The notes under the pieces were generated by a model. It saw only the letters and a list, made by a program, of their open reading frames with translations, had not been told where the DNA came from and did no database searches. A stretch of 64,000 nucleotides of DNA from Bin87 sp963665395 (GTDB lineage: Bacteria > Chloroflexota > Dehalococcoidia > Lucifugimonadales > UBA3495): positions 620,001 to 684,000 of the forward strand of contig OY762251.1 in assembly GCA_963665395.2 (NCBI GenBank), written 5' to 3'. Each line of letters opens with the position of its first letter. Position 1 is the first letter of the stretch. The position numbers and the translations under genes were made by a program. This document shows, piece after piece, positions 39,403-48,284 of the stretch.

Positions 39403-40709
39403 CGGCTTTTGCTCGGCAGGGTCTCGATGGGAATGTAATTGCCTTCGGAGTCTATCATAGTCAGAAATACGGTGTCGGAACCCTGGTTATCATTTGGCGC
39501 GTAGTGCAGCCGGAAGCCGTCCAGGTCAACGTCCTCGGCCCGGTGCAGGCTGCCCAGGAAGCAAGCGCGGCTGAGCTCCGGACCGCAAAGCTCCAGCGCG
39601 GCGATGGCAAGGCGTCCGGCCAGATAGCCTTCCAGGGAAACGAAACCGGGAGCCTCGCCCGGGGCATATTCCCCCAGGGCGCGATGATAGGCGGCGATGA
39701 CGGGAACGGTGTCGTCATGGGGAAAGGGCACCACCTGGGTTACAAAAACCCCCTCGCCGCCGGCCGGGTCGTCCAGGGCGCCCAACTCCTGGGCCAGGGC
39801 ATTGCTGCCCACAAAGGAGATGGTGATGAATACCCAATCCATGCCGATGTGGCGGGCCCAGGCGATGAGCTCCGCGACGGGCCGGTAGGCTCCCACCAGG
39901 ATCACGGCTTCCGGGTTGCCGCGGCGCAGGTCCAGCAGGCCGGTTTTGACGGCGGTGGTGTTGCGGGGGTACAGCCCTTCAGCGACCAGGGACATTCCCC
40001 GCCGTTCCAGCGCGGCCAGCGTGCCGCTGTAGCCGGCGCGGCCGAAGGAATCGTCCTGGTACATCACTGCGATGCGCTCGATGCCCAGGTCGGTGGTGAG
40101 GCGCTCCACCATTTCCTCCGTTTCCTGGTTGTAGGAAGCGCGGAGATTGACCACGTTGGGCAGCGCTGCGGCGTCGCGCAGGAACGCGGCGCCGGTAAAG
40201 GGAGCGACGTAAGGCACGCCGGCGGCGGCGGCCACCGGAACCGCGGCCCGGGAGGTTGGCGTGCCCACGGCGCCGATGAGGGCAAAAACCGGGGGTTTTG
40301 CCTCTCCTTCGTTTCCTTCAATCAATTCCGCAGTGTTGGCGATGGCCTGCTCCGGCTCGTAACCATCGTCGATGACCAGCAATTCCGGGAGGCGGCCATG
40401 AACCCCGCCGGCCCGGTTGACCTCGGCAAAGGCCGCGCTGATGCCCACGAGCATTCCGAGGCCCAGCTCGCTGGCGGGGCCGCTGAAGGCGGCGGATTGG
40501 CCGAACACGATACGGTCTTCAAAAACCCCCGGCTCAGCCGCTGCGACCGACGGCGGCGCCGGGCTGACCGGGTTCGGAACCGTTTCGACCCGGTCAACGG
40601 CGGCTTCAGCGCCAGGGCGGCAGCCGACGGCCGCCAGGATAAAGGTGATGGCTATGACGCCGGCAATCCGTTGCAAACAGGGCGATTTCGTCAGAATGGC
40701 CGCGACCAT
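39399..40709 (-). CDS. periplasmic binding lipoprotein (Leu/Ile/Val-binding type)
   Basis: 436 residues. Signal sequence with lipobox ILAAVGC, linker, then a type I periplasmic-binding fold. Segments include RIVFGQSAAFSGPASELG, INRAGGVHGR-like VNRAGGVHGRLPELLVIDDG, FALIGAVGTPTSRAAVPVAA and RIAVMYQDDSFGRAGYSGTL. There are no ABC permease or ATPase genes in the operon. It sits between the RsbW-like and histidine kinase genes with 1-bp and 4-bp junctions, so it most likely delivers a ligand signal to the kinase rather than to a transporter. Confidence 0.9.
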   Translation of the reverse strand: MVAAILTKSPCLQRIAGVIAITFILAAVGCRPGAEAAVDRVETVPNPVSPAPPSVAAAEPGVFEDRIVFGQSAAFSGPASELGLGMLVGISAAFAEVNRAGGVHGRLPELLVIDDGYEPEQAIANTAELIEGNEGEAKPPVFALIGAVGTPTSRAAVPVAAAAGVPYVAPFTGAAFLRDAAALPNVVNLRASYNQETEEMVERLTTDLGIERIAVMYQDDSFGRAGYSGTLAALERRGMSLVAEGLYPRNTTAVKTGLLDLRRGNPEAVILVGAYRPVAELIAWARHIGMDWVFITISFVGSNALAQELGALDDPAGGEGVFVTQVVPFPHDDTVPVIAAYHRALGEYAPGEAPGFVSLEGYLAGRLAIAALELCGPELSRACFLGSLHRAEDVDLDGFRLHYAPNDNQGSDTVFLTMIDSEGNYIPIETLPSKSR

Positions 40710-40710
40710 T

Positions 40711-41124
40711 TCATCCGGCCTTGCGCTTGGTCATGGCCAAACGATTCATGCCGTTTTCCCTGCTATAGCTCAACTCATCCATCATGGAGCGCACCAAGTG
40801 AACGCCCAGGCCGCCGATGGGCCGCTCGCCCAGCGGGGCGGAGACGTCCGGGGTGTCCAGTTCAGTCAGCGGATTGAAGGGCCGCCCGTTGTCGGCAATT
40901 TCGATGGTTACCGTTTCGTCGTCGGAAGCCAGCGAAATCTCGATCTCCCCGGTGGCCCCGCTGTAATTCACGATGTTGACGCCCAACTCTTCGAGCGCCA
41001 GGTTGAGTTTGAAAACCAGGTCGGGAGGCCAGTTGTCGCGCTCAGCGAACTCCTCCACCGCCGCCGGAATCTGCTCCAACTGCTCGTGGTGGGGAGGGAT
41101 TCTCAGGAAAAGCCGTTCAGTCAT
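40711..41124 (-). CDS. RsbW-like anti-sigma / switch protein kinase
   Basis: 137 residues with the GHKL ATPase pattern of RsbW/SpoIIAB: KLNLALEELGVNIVNYSG (N box), VTIEIADNGRPFNPL (G1 box), RPIGGLGVHLVRSMMDEL (G2 box). Family members phosphorylate a STAS antagonist and hold an output protein. A STAS protein and a PP2C phosphatase are encoded just upstream in the same operon. The ATGA overlap with the phosphatase gene indicates translational coupling. No sigma factor gene is visible. Confidence 0.9.
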   Translation of the reverse strand: MTERLFLRIPPHHEQLEQIPAAVEEFAERDNWPPDLVFKLNLALEELGVNIVNYSGATGEIEISLASDDETVTIEIADNGRPFNPLTELDTPDVSAPLGERPIGGLGVHLVRSMMDELSYSRENGMNRLAMTKRKAG

Positions 41125-42296
41125 GGCCCGGGCTCGGTGCGGCGAAAGATGAGGCAGGTGATGTCGTCGAACTGGGAGACGGTTCCGGCAAAGTCGTTGA
41201 CCGAGTCCAAAACGGCCGCGGTGGCGGTTTTGGCGTCCTGGGGCGGGCTGGAAGTAAAGACCTCCTGCAACCGCTCCATCCCGTACTCCTCGTTCGCTTC
41301 ATTGATGGCCTCGGTTACCCCATCGGTGTAGAAAACGATGGTATCACCCGGCGCGATTGAGATGGTTCGCTCTTCGTACTCCATGTCAGGCATGACCCCC
41401 AGGGCGATGCCCCTGGTGCCGGGCAGCGTCGAGGAACTGCCGTCGGCGTGGGCGATGAGTGGCGCGTTGTGCCCGCCGTTGGCATAGGTGAGTTCCCCGG
41501 TGGAGGGGTTGTACACCGCATAGAGCAGGGTGACGAACATCATGGTTTCGTTGTCGTCATACAGCAGGTCGTTGACCTCGCGCAGGGCTTCGCCGGGAGA
41601 CTTGAGGCTCAGCCCGGAAGCTTTGACCAGGGTGCGGCTGGCCATCATAAAGAGGGCGGCGGGCACGCCTTTATCCGATACGTCGGCGATGACGAGGCCG
41701 ACGCAGCCGTTGCTGAGGTACAGAACGTCAAAGAAATCGCCGCCCACGTCGCGGGCCGGGGTCATGCTGCCGTACATCTCGTAGCCGGGTTTGTTGAGAA
41801 ACTCGGTAGGCAGGATGGCTTGCTGCATCTTGCCGGCGACGCCGAGTTCGTTTTGAATGGCGATGAGACGGTCGCGGGAAGATGTGGCCTCTCGCCAGGC
41901 TTCCAGGTTGTTGAGCGCGCGCTCGATGGTGATGCGCAGGTCTTCAAAGTCCACCGGCTTGGTGACGAAATCGAAGGCGCCCAGGTTCATGGCGGCGCGT
42001 ATGTTTTTCATATCGCCGTAGGCGGAGATGATCACGGCCTGTACGTCGGGCGCAACTTCGGGTATGTGGGAAAGCAGCGCCAGACCATCCATCTGGGGCA
42101 TATTGATGTCCGACAGCACCATGTCGATGTCATCATCTTTGCCCAGCGTCTGGAGCGCTTCAACTCCGTTCTGGGCAAAGAGGAATTCGTAGCGACCCGA
42201 CCGGATCGCCCGGCGCATCCGCTGCAGAACCAGCGGCTCAAGATCGGGCTCGTCGTCAACAACGAGGATGCGATATGGCCCTTGCGTTGCTACCAT
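41121..42296 (-). CDS. response regulator with SpoIIE/RsbU-type PP2C phosphatase domain
   Basis: 391 residues. The receiver domain (about 8-130) has ILVVDDEPDLEPLV, phosphoacceptor Asp in DMVLSDINMPQMDG, and DFVTKPVDFEDL with the conserved Lys. A linker coiled coil leads to the PP2C domain: ARDVGGDFFDVLYLSNGCVG then LVIADVSDKGVPAALFM, ELTYANGGHNAPLI, DTIVFYTDGVTEAINEANEE. Phosphorylation of the receiver by the operon kinase would tune dephosphorylation of the STAS protein, the standard partner-switching logic. Confidence 0.93.
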   Translation of the reverse strand: MVATQGPYRILVVDDEPDLEPLVLQRMRRAIRSGRYEFLFAQNGVEALQTLGKDDDIDMVLSDINMPQMDGLALLSHIPEVAPDVQAVIISAYGDMKNIRAAMNLGAFDFVTKPVDFEDLRITIERALNNLEAWREATSSRDRLIAIQNELGVAGKMQQAILPTEFLNKPGYEMYGSMTPARDVGGDFFDVLYLSNGCVGLVIADVSDKGVPAALFMMASRTLVKASGLSLKSPGEALREVNDLLYDDNETMMFVTLLYAVYNPSTGELTYANGGHNAPLIAHADGSSSTLPGTRGIALGVMPDMEYEERTISIAPGDTIVFYTDGVTEAINEANEEYGMERLQEVFTSSPPQDAKTATAAVLDSVNDFAGTVSQFDDITCLIFRRTEPGP

Positions 42297-42371
42297 GGCT
42301 TCGTCCCTGGCAACCGGCGGCTGCCCTTCCGATTAACGCAGAATGGCGAATTGGAGGCGACCGGCGGCAGG

Positions 42372-42710
42372 TCAGCTCTTGAGCGCGGCCAGGGCGTCCG
42401 ACTGCGAATCGTGAATGGAAATCACCTGGTCAAAACCGCTGATCTCAAAGACCTCGCGGACGGTTCCGGACAGGGCGCAGAGGGCGAAGTTGGAGTTCTG
42501 CCGCTGCAAGGTCTTCGCGGTCTGCAAAATTACCCGCAAACCCGCACTACTGATATAAGTGAGTTTTCCCATATCCAGAATCACCACCTGGTCGGTGGGT
42601 TCGATGGCAGCGTCCAGGTCCTCCAGGAACCGCTGGGCATTGGTGCTATCCACTCGCTCCGCAGCCTGAATGATGAGAGTGCTTTCGTCCCTCTGGAAAT
42701 CGATTGCCAT
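42372..42710 (-). CDS. STAS-domain anti-sigma factor antagonist
   Basis: ATG 42710; 112 residues. Core: LIIQAAERVDSTNAQRFLED then VVILDMGKLTYISSAGLRVI, with the phosphorylatable Ser in YISSAGLRV, and VREVFEISGFDQVISIHDS. It is the first gene of the operon. The RsbW-like kinase would phosphorylate it and the PP2C protein would dephosphorylate it. The output partner is not encoded here. Confidence 0.93.
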   Translation of the reverse strand: MAIDFQRDESTLIIQAAERVDSTNAQRFLEDLDAAIEPTDQVVILDMGKLTYISSAGLRVILQTAKTLQRQNSNFALCALSGTVREVFEISGFDQVISIHDSQSDALAALKS

Positions 42711-42873
42711 GTTGCCGTCTCCTGAATTGAGCGGGAAGGTGCGCGGCCGATGCGCCGCTACCCATTCCCTATGCTGGCTCATCTTATATTTTTTTGAATT
42801 GTACCATCGATTTGGGTTTTGTGTACCCGGTTTCCGGCGCCCATAAGTACGCACTTTGTTGGAGAATCTCCGC

Positions 42874-44136
42874 ATGAAGTTCCGCCGCAAACCGCTGTAC
42901 TACGGCTGGATCGTCGCCGGCGCGGCGGGAGCCATCGGGTTCGCCAACGCCGCCTCCGCCATATCCATACTGACCATATTCGTCGTGCCCATGTACGACG
43001 AGTTCGGCTGGAGCCGGACGGCCATTGCGGGGGCGACCACCGTCGGCGCGATATTGGGCGCGGCGTTGGCTCCCTTCATCGGGCGGCTGGTGGACCGGGT
43101 GGGTTCGCGGGTCGTGCTGGTGGTTGGCGGGACGGTGATTGCGCTGGCCTGTGTCTATCTGTCGCTGATGCACACGCTGCTGGGGTTCTACCTGGCCTTC
43201 ACCGCGTCGAGAATTGCCGACCAGGGCGGGGTGAAGATAGGCGCTTCGGTCAGCATGGGCAAGTGGTTCCAGCGTTACCGGGGCCGGGCCACCGGGCTGG
43301 TGTTTTTCGCGGAGACCGCCGGCGTCATTGCCCTGGCGCCGCTGACCCAGCTGGTCATTTCGCTGTGGGGATGGCGCGTAGCGTGGCAGGGTTTGGCGGC
43401 GGTGATGTTGCTGGCGGGCGTCATCCCCTGCGCCCTGTGGGTGCGCCGGCAGCCGGAGGACCTGGGTTTGGCGGTTGATGGCGACCGACCCGACGACGCC
43501 GAGGACACCGGCCAACCCGGGCCGCATGGAGTGGCTCATGCGGAGCAATCGCTCACTCTGAGACAGGCGGCCGGGCGGCCCGTCTTTTGGATGACCCTGT
43601 GGGCGTTGTTCCTGGGCAGCACGGCCACGGCCGGGCCGGGACTGCACCTGATCCCGTACCTGACTGAGCGGGGGATTGACGTTACGGCGGCGGTTGCGGC
43701 CATCAGCGTCATGTCCATTTCGGGGGCTGCGGGGGCCCTGCTGGCGGGCGTGGTAGCGGACCGTTTGCATCCTCGGTGGGTGATGGTTTCCCTCTACCTG
43801 GTGAGCGCGGGGGCGCTGGTTCTGCTGGTGACCACCGACACCCTGCCTGAAACTTATTGCTACGCCATCCTGACGGGGCTGGCCAACACCGGCATCAACA
43901 CGCTGGCTCCCCTGATGTGGGCCAGCGACTACGGGCGCGGTCACCTGGGGGCCATTCACGGCGTGGGCCGGGCCGCGCAGGTGCTGGGGTTCGCCGTCGG
44001 GCCGCTGGCCGCCGGGATGGCTTACGATGACATGGGCGGCTACCGGGAAGCCTTCCTGGTCATGGCCGGCATAACGCTGGTTGCCGCGGCCTTGATGGCG
44101 GCGGCGCGGACGGGCGGGCGCGCCAGCCGGCCGTAA
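42874..44136 (+). CDS. MFS transporter, OFA-like
   Basis: ATG 42874 is favoured over the in-frame TTG 42856 because GGAGA lies upstream of the ATG. 420 residues, 12 hydrophobic spans. LYYGWIVAGAAGAIGFANAA, VVPMYDEFGWSRTAIAGATT, GRLVDRVGSRVVLVVGG and KWFQRYRGRATGLVFFAETA match the 19198 and 61552 transporters. It is divergent from the signalling operon. Substrate unknown. Confidence 0.88.
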   Translation: MKFRRKPLYYGWIVAGAAGAIGFANAASAISILTIFVVPMYDEFGWSRTAIAGATTVGAILGAALAPFIGRLVDRVGSRVVLVVGGTVIALACVYLSLMHTLLGFYLAFTASRIADQGGVKIGASVSMGKWFQRYRGRATGLVFFAETAGVIALAPLTQLVISLWGWRVAWQGLAAVMLLAGVIPCALWVRRQPEDLGLAVDGDRPDDAEDTGQPGPHGVAHAEQSLTLRQAAGRPVFWMTLWALFLGSTATAGPGLHLIPYLTERGIDVTAAVAAISVMSISGAAGALLAGVVADRLHPRWVMVSLYLVSAGALVLLVTTDTLPETYCYAILTGLANTGINTLAPLMWASDYGRGHLGAIHGVGRAAQVLGFAVGPLAAGMAYDDMGGYREAFLVMAGITLVAAALMAAARTGGRASRP

Positions 44137-44170
44137 GGGGGGCCGCCAGTAGCGGGGCTGGCCGTTTTGG

Positions 44171-44176
44171 TATAAT
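44171..44176 (+). promoter_or_regulatory. -10 box (TATAAT) placed for a leaderless transcript
   Basis: GGTATAATCGTGCCATG: the -10 hexamer ends 6 bp before ATG 44183, so transcription would start at or next to the initiation codon. No ribosome-binding site is present, consistent with leaderless initiation. Confidence 0.5.
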
Positions 44177-44182
44177 CGTGCC

Positions 44183-44587
44183 ATGAACCGGTTGCGGCGA
44201 TGGTTTACGCAAGACAGATTGATACGTTTGCACTTTCTGGTGTCGCCGTTCGGGGCTGCTGCAGCAACCTATGGGATAACGATTTGGCGTCTTGACCGCT
44301 TGCCGACGAATGCCGACTTTGACAATCTGGCGGTTTATGCCGGTATAGGCGTAATCCTGTACGGCATGAGCGCAGTTGTTGTTGATTTAGGGGGACAGGC
44401 CGTGTTTTACACCATAGCCGCAATTATCAAGTTCATAGATGAACGGAAGGAGGCACGAAACGCCGCCGCCGTCCGCGCCGTCAGCAGCAACAAGGATCTG
44501 ATGGTGCAGGCGATCCGGGAAAATCCGACGCTGGCGGCGCAGGTTTTGGAGCAGTTGGGGCGCGAACCGGCCGACGGCGTCAAATAG
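44183..44587 (+). CDS. small two-span membrane protein, unknown
   Basis: 134 residues. Two hydrophobic segments (LHFLVSPFGAAAATYGITIW and LAVYAGIGVILYGMSAVVVD) are followed by an amphipathic cytoplasmic tail, DERKEARNAAAVRAVSSNKD, and NPTLAAQVLEQLGREP. No domain recognised. The ATG lies 7 bp after a TATAAT box, suggesting a leaderless mRNA. Confidence 0.6.
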   Translation: MNRLRRWFTQDRLIRLHFLVSPFGAAAATYGITIWRLDRLPTNADFDNLAVYAGIGVILYGMSAVVVDLGGQAVFYTIAAIIKFIDERKEARNAAAVRAVSSNKDLMVQAIRENPTLAAQVLEQLGREPADGVK

Positions 44588-44599
44588 TGGTTAATCCGC

Positions 44600-45367
44600 T
44601 CACAAAGCCGCGTTGACGTTCTTCAGGAAGTCCTCCGCGCCGATGCGGAGCAAGCCCCAGCCCGAAACCGTCACGAAGTTGGCCCCCAGCTTGATGAACT
44701 CGGCGACACCGGCCGTGTCGGCCGGGTTGTTGCCGCCCACGCCCACGTTCTTGCCGCCGGCGCGCACTCGCGGGATGACCTCGCTCATCACGCGGCGCAC
44801 CTCGGCGACGCCGGGGTTGCCCATGCTCTGGCCCAGGTCGGACGCGGCCACGTGGAGCACGTCGGCGCCGGACACTGCCAGAATGTCGTCCAGGTTGCCC
44901 ACGGCCTCGACGTCCTCCACCATGGGGATGACCAGCACCTGGGAGTTGACCCAGGACGTCGCCTCGTCGCGGGTGACGCCGATGCCGTAGTCCTGGGCGC
45001 GGCCGCCGCCCATGCCCCGGTAGCCGTCGGGATAGTAGCGGGCGGCGCGGGCGATGGCCGCCGCCTGCTCGCCGGTGTTGACGTGGGGCACGATGATGCC
45101 CTGCAACCCCCGGTCCAGGAACCGCAGGATGGTATGATCCGAGTGGTCGGGGATGCGGGCAATGGGCGTGATGCCGAAGGATTCGGCGGCGCGGACCATG
45201 TGCTCAACCTGGTCCAGGTTGGCCGGCCCGTGCTCGCAGTCGATCATCACAAAGTCGTAGCCCAGCGCCCCGAAGATCTCCACCATGTCGGGAGCGTAGC
45301 GGGTGATGATAGCGCCGAAGACGACGCCGCCCTCGTTGAGTTTGGCTTTGGTGGTGTTGGTTCGCAT
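44600..45367 (-). CDS. HpcH/HpaI aldolase family protein
   Basis: ATG 45367 with AGGGGAA upstream. 255 residues: FGAIITRYAPDMVEIFGALG, YDFVMIDCEHGPANLDQVEH, GLQGIIVPHVNTGEQAAAI, and LVIPMVEDVEAVGNLDDIL (metal-binding Glu). These class II aldolases cleave 4-hydroxy-2-oxo-acids to pyruvate or related products. The next gene on the same strand encodes a ThDP-dependent enzyme, so the two may act in one oxo-acid pathway. They are separated by a palindromic repeat. Confidence 0.88.
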   Translation of the reverse strand: MRTNTTKAKLNEGGVVFGAIITRYAPDMVEIFGALGYDFVMIDCEHGPANLDQVEHMVRAAESFGITPIARIPDHSDHTILRFLDRGLQGIIVPHVNTGEQAAAIARAARYYPDGYRGMGGGRAQDYGIGVTRDEATSWVNSQVLVIPMVEDVEAVGNLDDILAVSGADVLHVAASDLGQSMGNPGVAEVRRVMSEVIPRVRAGGKNVGVGGNNPADTAGVAEFIKLGANFVTVSGWGLLRIGAEDFLKNVNAAL

Positions 45368-45400
45368 GAGAATGTTCCCCTTATATTTTATGCTCGGCTT

Positions 45401-45485
45401 GTCATTGCGAGGAGCGCAGCGACGCGGCAATCTCGCAAGAGTTGCAGCAGGTTCGACGAGATTGGCGCGCTGCGCTCGCAATGAC
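45401..45485. repeat. GTCATTGCGAG palindromic repeat
   Basis: GTCATTGCGAGGAGCGCAGC and GCTGCGCTCGCAATGAC inverted ends with a 45-bp interior. It occupies most of the gap between the ThDP enzyme and aldolase genes. Confidence 0.85.
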
Positions 45486-45502
45486 AGAGAGGCGTGCGTC
45501 GG

Positions 45503-47173
45503 CTACAGCGCGCCGTCGATTACCATGTCCAACAGGGCCGGTTTGCCCGAGGCTACGGCGCGGTCCACGGCCGGCTTGATTTCGGCGGGGTCAGTGATGC
45601 GCTCGCCGTGGACGCCCATGCTGTTGGCGATGGCGGCCATGTCGAAGGGCGTGCCGAAGTCGGAGTAGAGCAACTGGCCGCCCGACGTTTCGGGCAGGCC
45701 CAGCACGTCCCGCTGGTACACGTTGAAGTTGGTCTTGAGGACCCGGTACATCCCGTTGTTGCAGATGACGAAAATGCAGGGGATGTTGTCGTTGGCCGCC
45801 GTCCAGAGGCCCTGAATGGTCATCATGGCGCTGCCGTCGCCGATGACGCCGAAAACGGGCCGGTCGGGATAGGCGCACTGGTTGCCCATGGTCGCGCCCA
45901 TGCCGCCGCCGATGGACTGGCCGCGCACGCCCCGCAGGTCGCCGGGACGCTGCCCCTGGAAGTAGTGGCGCATGGTGCCCCGGTTGCTGATCGAGTCGTC
46001 CACCACCACCGCGTTGTCGGGAATGGCGGCGGCCAACTCGGCCATCATGCGGGCCGGCGTCATGGGCTTGTGGTCCCACTTCTCGGCGACGGACTCCTCG
46101 AAGGCCGCCCGGTTGCTGCGCTTTTCGGCGGCGACGGTCTGCTTGCGCTGTTCGATCTCGGCGAAGTCGCCGGGGGACAGCCGCTCTCGCAGGGCCGCCG
46201 CTAACTCGGACAACCCCAATCGGCAGTGGCTCACGATGCCCACGTCGGTGGGTTCGGAGCGTCCGATCTGCCCCGGGCTGGGGTCAATGTGGATCAGTTT
46301 CGCGTCCGGCGGCAGGATCACGTCGCCCCAATAGAACAGCTCTTCAAAGGGGTCGCTGCCCACGGCCAGCACGGCGTCAACCCGTTGCAGCGTCTCCCGC
46401 TGTTCGGTGACACGGAGCGACAGCGCGCCGAGGAACTGGTCGTGAGTAGTGGGGAAGGCCACTTCCGCGCCCCGGGCCTGATAGACGGGCAGGCCCAATA
46501 GCTCGGCAACGGCGACCGCCTCGGCCAGCGCGCCGTCCTCGGCCAGGCGGTCGCCCACCAGCATCATGGGCCGGCTGGCGTTGAGCAGCAGGGACGCGGC
46601 CGCGGCGATGCCCTCGGCGCTGGGCCGGGAGGTGTCGTACACCGGGCGGGAGGGCGCGATGTTCATTTCGGCCATGCCTTCCAGGGCGTTGGAGGAGAAG
46701 CCCACGTACACCGGCCCCTTGGGGTGGCTGTTGGCCTCGTTGAAGGCGCGGCGGATGACGCTGGGGATCTGGTCGGGCAGAGTGAGTTCCACCGACCACT
46801 TGGTGACCGGACGCACCAGGTTGGCCAGGTCGGTCATGGTCTCGTTGACCTTGCGGGCGTCGTAGTTGGCGGAAGTAATCACCATGGGCGTGCCGGTGTT
46901 GAGGGCGTCCAGCATCAGGGCGATGCCGTTGGCCAAGCCGCTGTCCACGTGGAGGCTGACGAAGGAGGCCCGCCCGGTGGCGCGGGCGTAAGCTTCGCCC
47001 ATGCCCATGGCAACGCTCTCCTGGAGGGTCAGGATGTAGCGAAACTCGGGGTAGTCGCCCAGCATATCAATGATGGGCCCCTCGCTGGTGCCGGGGTTGC
47101 CGAAGATGTACTCGACCCCCTCGGCCTTGAGCATCTCCAAAAGGGCCTGCTTTCCGGTCATCAATTGCGACAT
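45503..47173 (-). CDS. thiamine-diphosphate-dependent enzyme (benzoylformate decarboxylase / acetolactate synthase-like)
   Basis: 556 residues in three domains. The N-terminal Pyr domain has EYIFGNPGTSEGPIIDMLGD and the catalytic Glu region ILTLQESVAMGMGEAYAR. A central domain has NASRPMMLVGDRLAEDG. The C-terminal PP domain carries the ThDP motif GDGSAMMTIQGLWTAANDNI followed by NNGMYRV. FGNPG near the start is characteristic of the benzoylformate decarboxylase branch. Substrate unknown; the aldolase downstream points to a 2-oxo-acid. Confidence 0.88.
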   Translation of the reverse strand: MSQLMTGKQALLEMLKAEGVEYIFGNPGTSEGPIIDMLGDYPEFRYILTLQESVAMGMGEAYARATGRASFVSLHVDSGLANGIALMLDALNTGTPMVITSANYDARKVNETMTDLANLVRPVTKWSVELTLPDQIPSVIRRAFNEANSHPKGPVYVGFSSNALEGMAEMNIAPSRPVYDTSRPSAEGIAAAASLLLNASRPMMLVGDRLAEDGALAEAVAVAELLGLPVYQARGAEVAFPTTHDQFLGALSLRVTEQRETLQRVDAVLAVGSDPFEELFYWGDVILPPDAKLIHIDPSPGQIGRSEPTDVGIVSHCRLGLSELAAALRERLSPGDFAEIEQRKQTVAAEKRSNRAAFEESVAEKWDHKPMTPARMMAELAAAIPDNAVVVDDSISNRGTMRHYFQGQRPGDLRGVRGQSIGGGMGATMGNQCAYPDRPVFGVIGDGSAMMTIQGLWTAANDNIPCIFVICNNGMYRVLKTNFNVYQRDVLGLPETSGGQLLYSDFGTPFDMAAIANSMGVHGERITDPAEIKPAVDRAVASGKPALLDMVIDGAL

Positions 47174-47256
47174 GGGTTTCTCCAGTGTTGAACTGCCCGG
47201 GGCGCGTGGCGCGGGCGGTTCCGGTTGTCAGGCAATTTTACAACATACGTGGGATT

Positions 47257-47300
47257 GTCAGAATCAGGATTTGCCGGATTTAGGGATTGACAGGATTGGA
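47257..47300. repeat. TCAGAATCAGGATT interspersed repeat
   Basis: Reads TGTCAGAATCAGGATTTGCC then GGATTTAGGGATTGACAGG. It is a variant of the 7911 family, in the gap between two convergent-strand genes. Confidence 0.65.
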
Positions 47301-47322
47301 GCCGATCAGGGTCTGTTGACGT

Positions 47323-47919
47323 TCACTCTCCGGCGGGAGTCGACGGCGCTTCGACCGCTACCGTTACGGCTTCGCGAGGTATGTCTATTCCCTCCAGAAA
47401 CGTGTACACGTCCTGAACATCCCACTCGCTCAACACTCCGATGTAGAGTTTGTTTATGCCTTCGTCCAAGTCGATCATATGCACCCCGTCCTGATCCCAT
47501 ATTCCCTCCGACTTCATCAGGTTATACCACTCAGAAAGCTGGGTTATGGTGTAATCGCCTTTGATGACGTTCAGTTTCAAACCCGACCCGGCATCAAGCA
47601 ATTCTTCAAGGGCTTGTCGGGTCTTTTCCCATTTTTCAGGGTTGTTCTCGTCTTCGACAATGTAGATGTTGAGAACGATCCCTCTCTTGGAAAGGAAAAA
47701 CCCGCCGAATCCGGGGGTTTGGCTGGCGGCGCTTATCAGGCGGCGTTTGTTGCGCTCCCTGGAAAATGATGGGGCAAAATCCTTGTAGATTGACGGGTCA
47801 TACCGCTCTTCAATTGGCGGGGCAGAGTTGCTGGACGGCCAATGCGTCCACACGAAACCGACCATGCCCGCTACCAGGATTAGGAACCAGATCATCACAG
47901 TGACATACTTCGATACCAT
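47323..47919 (-). CDS. membrane-anchored hypothetical protein
   Basis: 198 residues. The N-terminal hydrophobic span VTVMIWFLILVAGMVGFVW anchors a soluble domain with LISAASQTPGFGGFFLSKRG, LNIYIVEDENNPEKWEKTRQ, ALEELLDAGSGLKLNVIKGD and KLYIGVLSEWDVQDVYTF. The alternating beta-alpha segments suggest a small alpha/beta fold. No motif recognised. Expected outside the membrane by the positive-inside rule. Confidence 0.65.
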   Translation of the reverse strand: MVSKYVTVMIWFLILVAGMVGFVWTHWPSSNSAPPIEERYDPSIYKDFAPSFSRERNKRRLISAASQTPGFGGFFLSKRGIVLNIYIVEDENNPEKWEKTRQALEELLDAGSGLKLNVIKGDYTITQLSEWYNLMKSEGIWDQDGVHMIDLDEGINKLYIGVLSEWDVQDVYTFLEGIDIPREAVTVAVEAPSTPAGE

Positions 47920-48284
47920 TTCCTCTCCTTTGGGATTTGGCCGTGCCCGTGGTCGCGCTGCCGTAGGACGCAGTACGGGTTCCGTCCAACTTCAGTTGAA
48001 CGGCTCAATCCCCGATGGGGTTGGATCGAGGAGTTTCTCATGCCTGAAAAAAGGGTTGTGTTCTGCCTTGTCGGAAACTACTGATGCGCGAACGATCATC
48101 TAAACACGGGTTGCTTTCGTCCGCCCGCCTGGTTCCCGCCCCGTATCAAGTACGGGGTGACGTTCTTTCGAGGGAACGACGGATAGGCTTGGTTTTAGGT
48201 ATTCATTCACGCATCAGTAAGACGGATTGGCGCGGAATGTCAACAGGCCCCAGATTTGGAGAACTCCCAACCCGGTAAATCTGT
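47920..48284. other. 365-bp gene-free stretch
   Basis: No gene is supported. It contains the inverted-repeat element at 48079-48219 (listed separately), a CCCGTACTTGATACGGGG-like hairpin within that element, and a TCAGAAGCAGGATT repeat in inverse orientation at its end (about 48280-48306, overlapping the channel gene 3' end). Confidence 0.6.
48079..48219. mobile_element. 141-bp MITE-like element with TACTGATGCG ends
   Basis: The ends TACTGATGCGCGAACGA (left) and the complement of TACTGATGCGTGAATGA (right) are inverted repeats of about 28 bp with a few mismatches. They extend into ATCTAAA / ACCTAAA. No target duplication is evident and there is no coding capacity. No second copy was noticed in the window. 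Confidence 0.55.
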
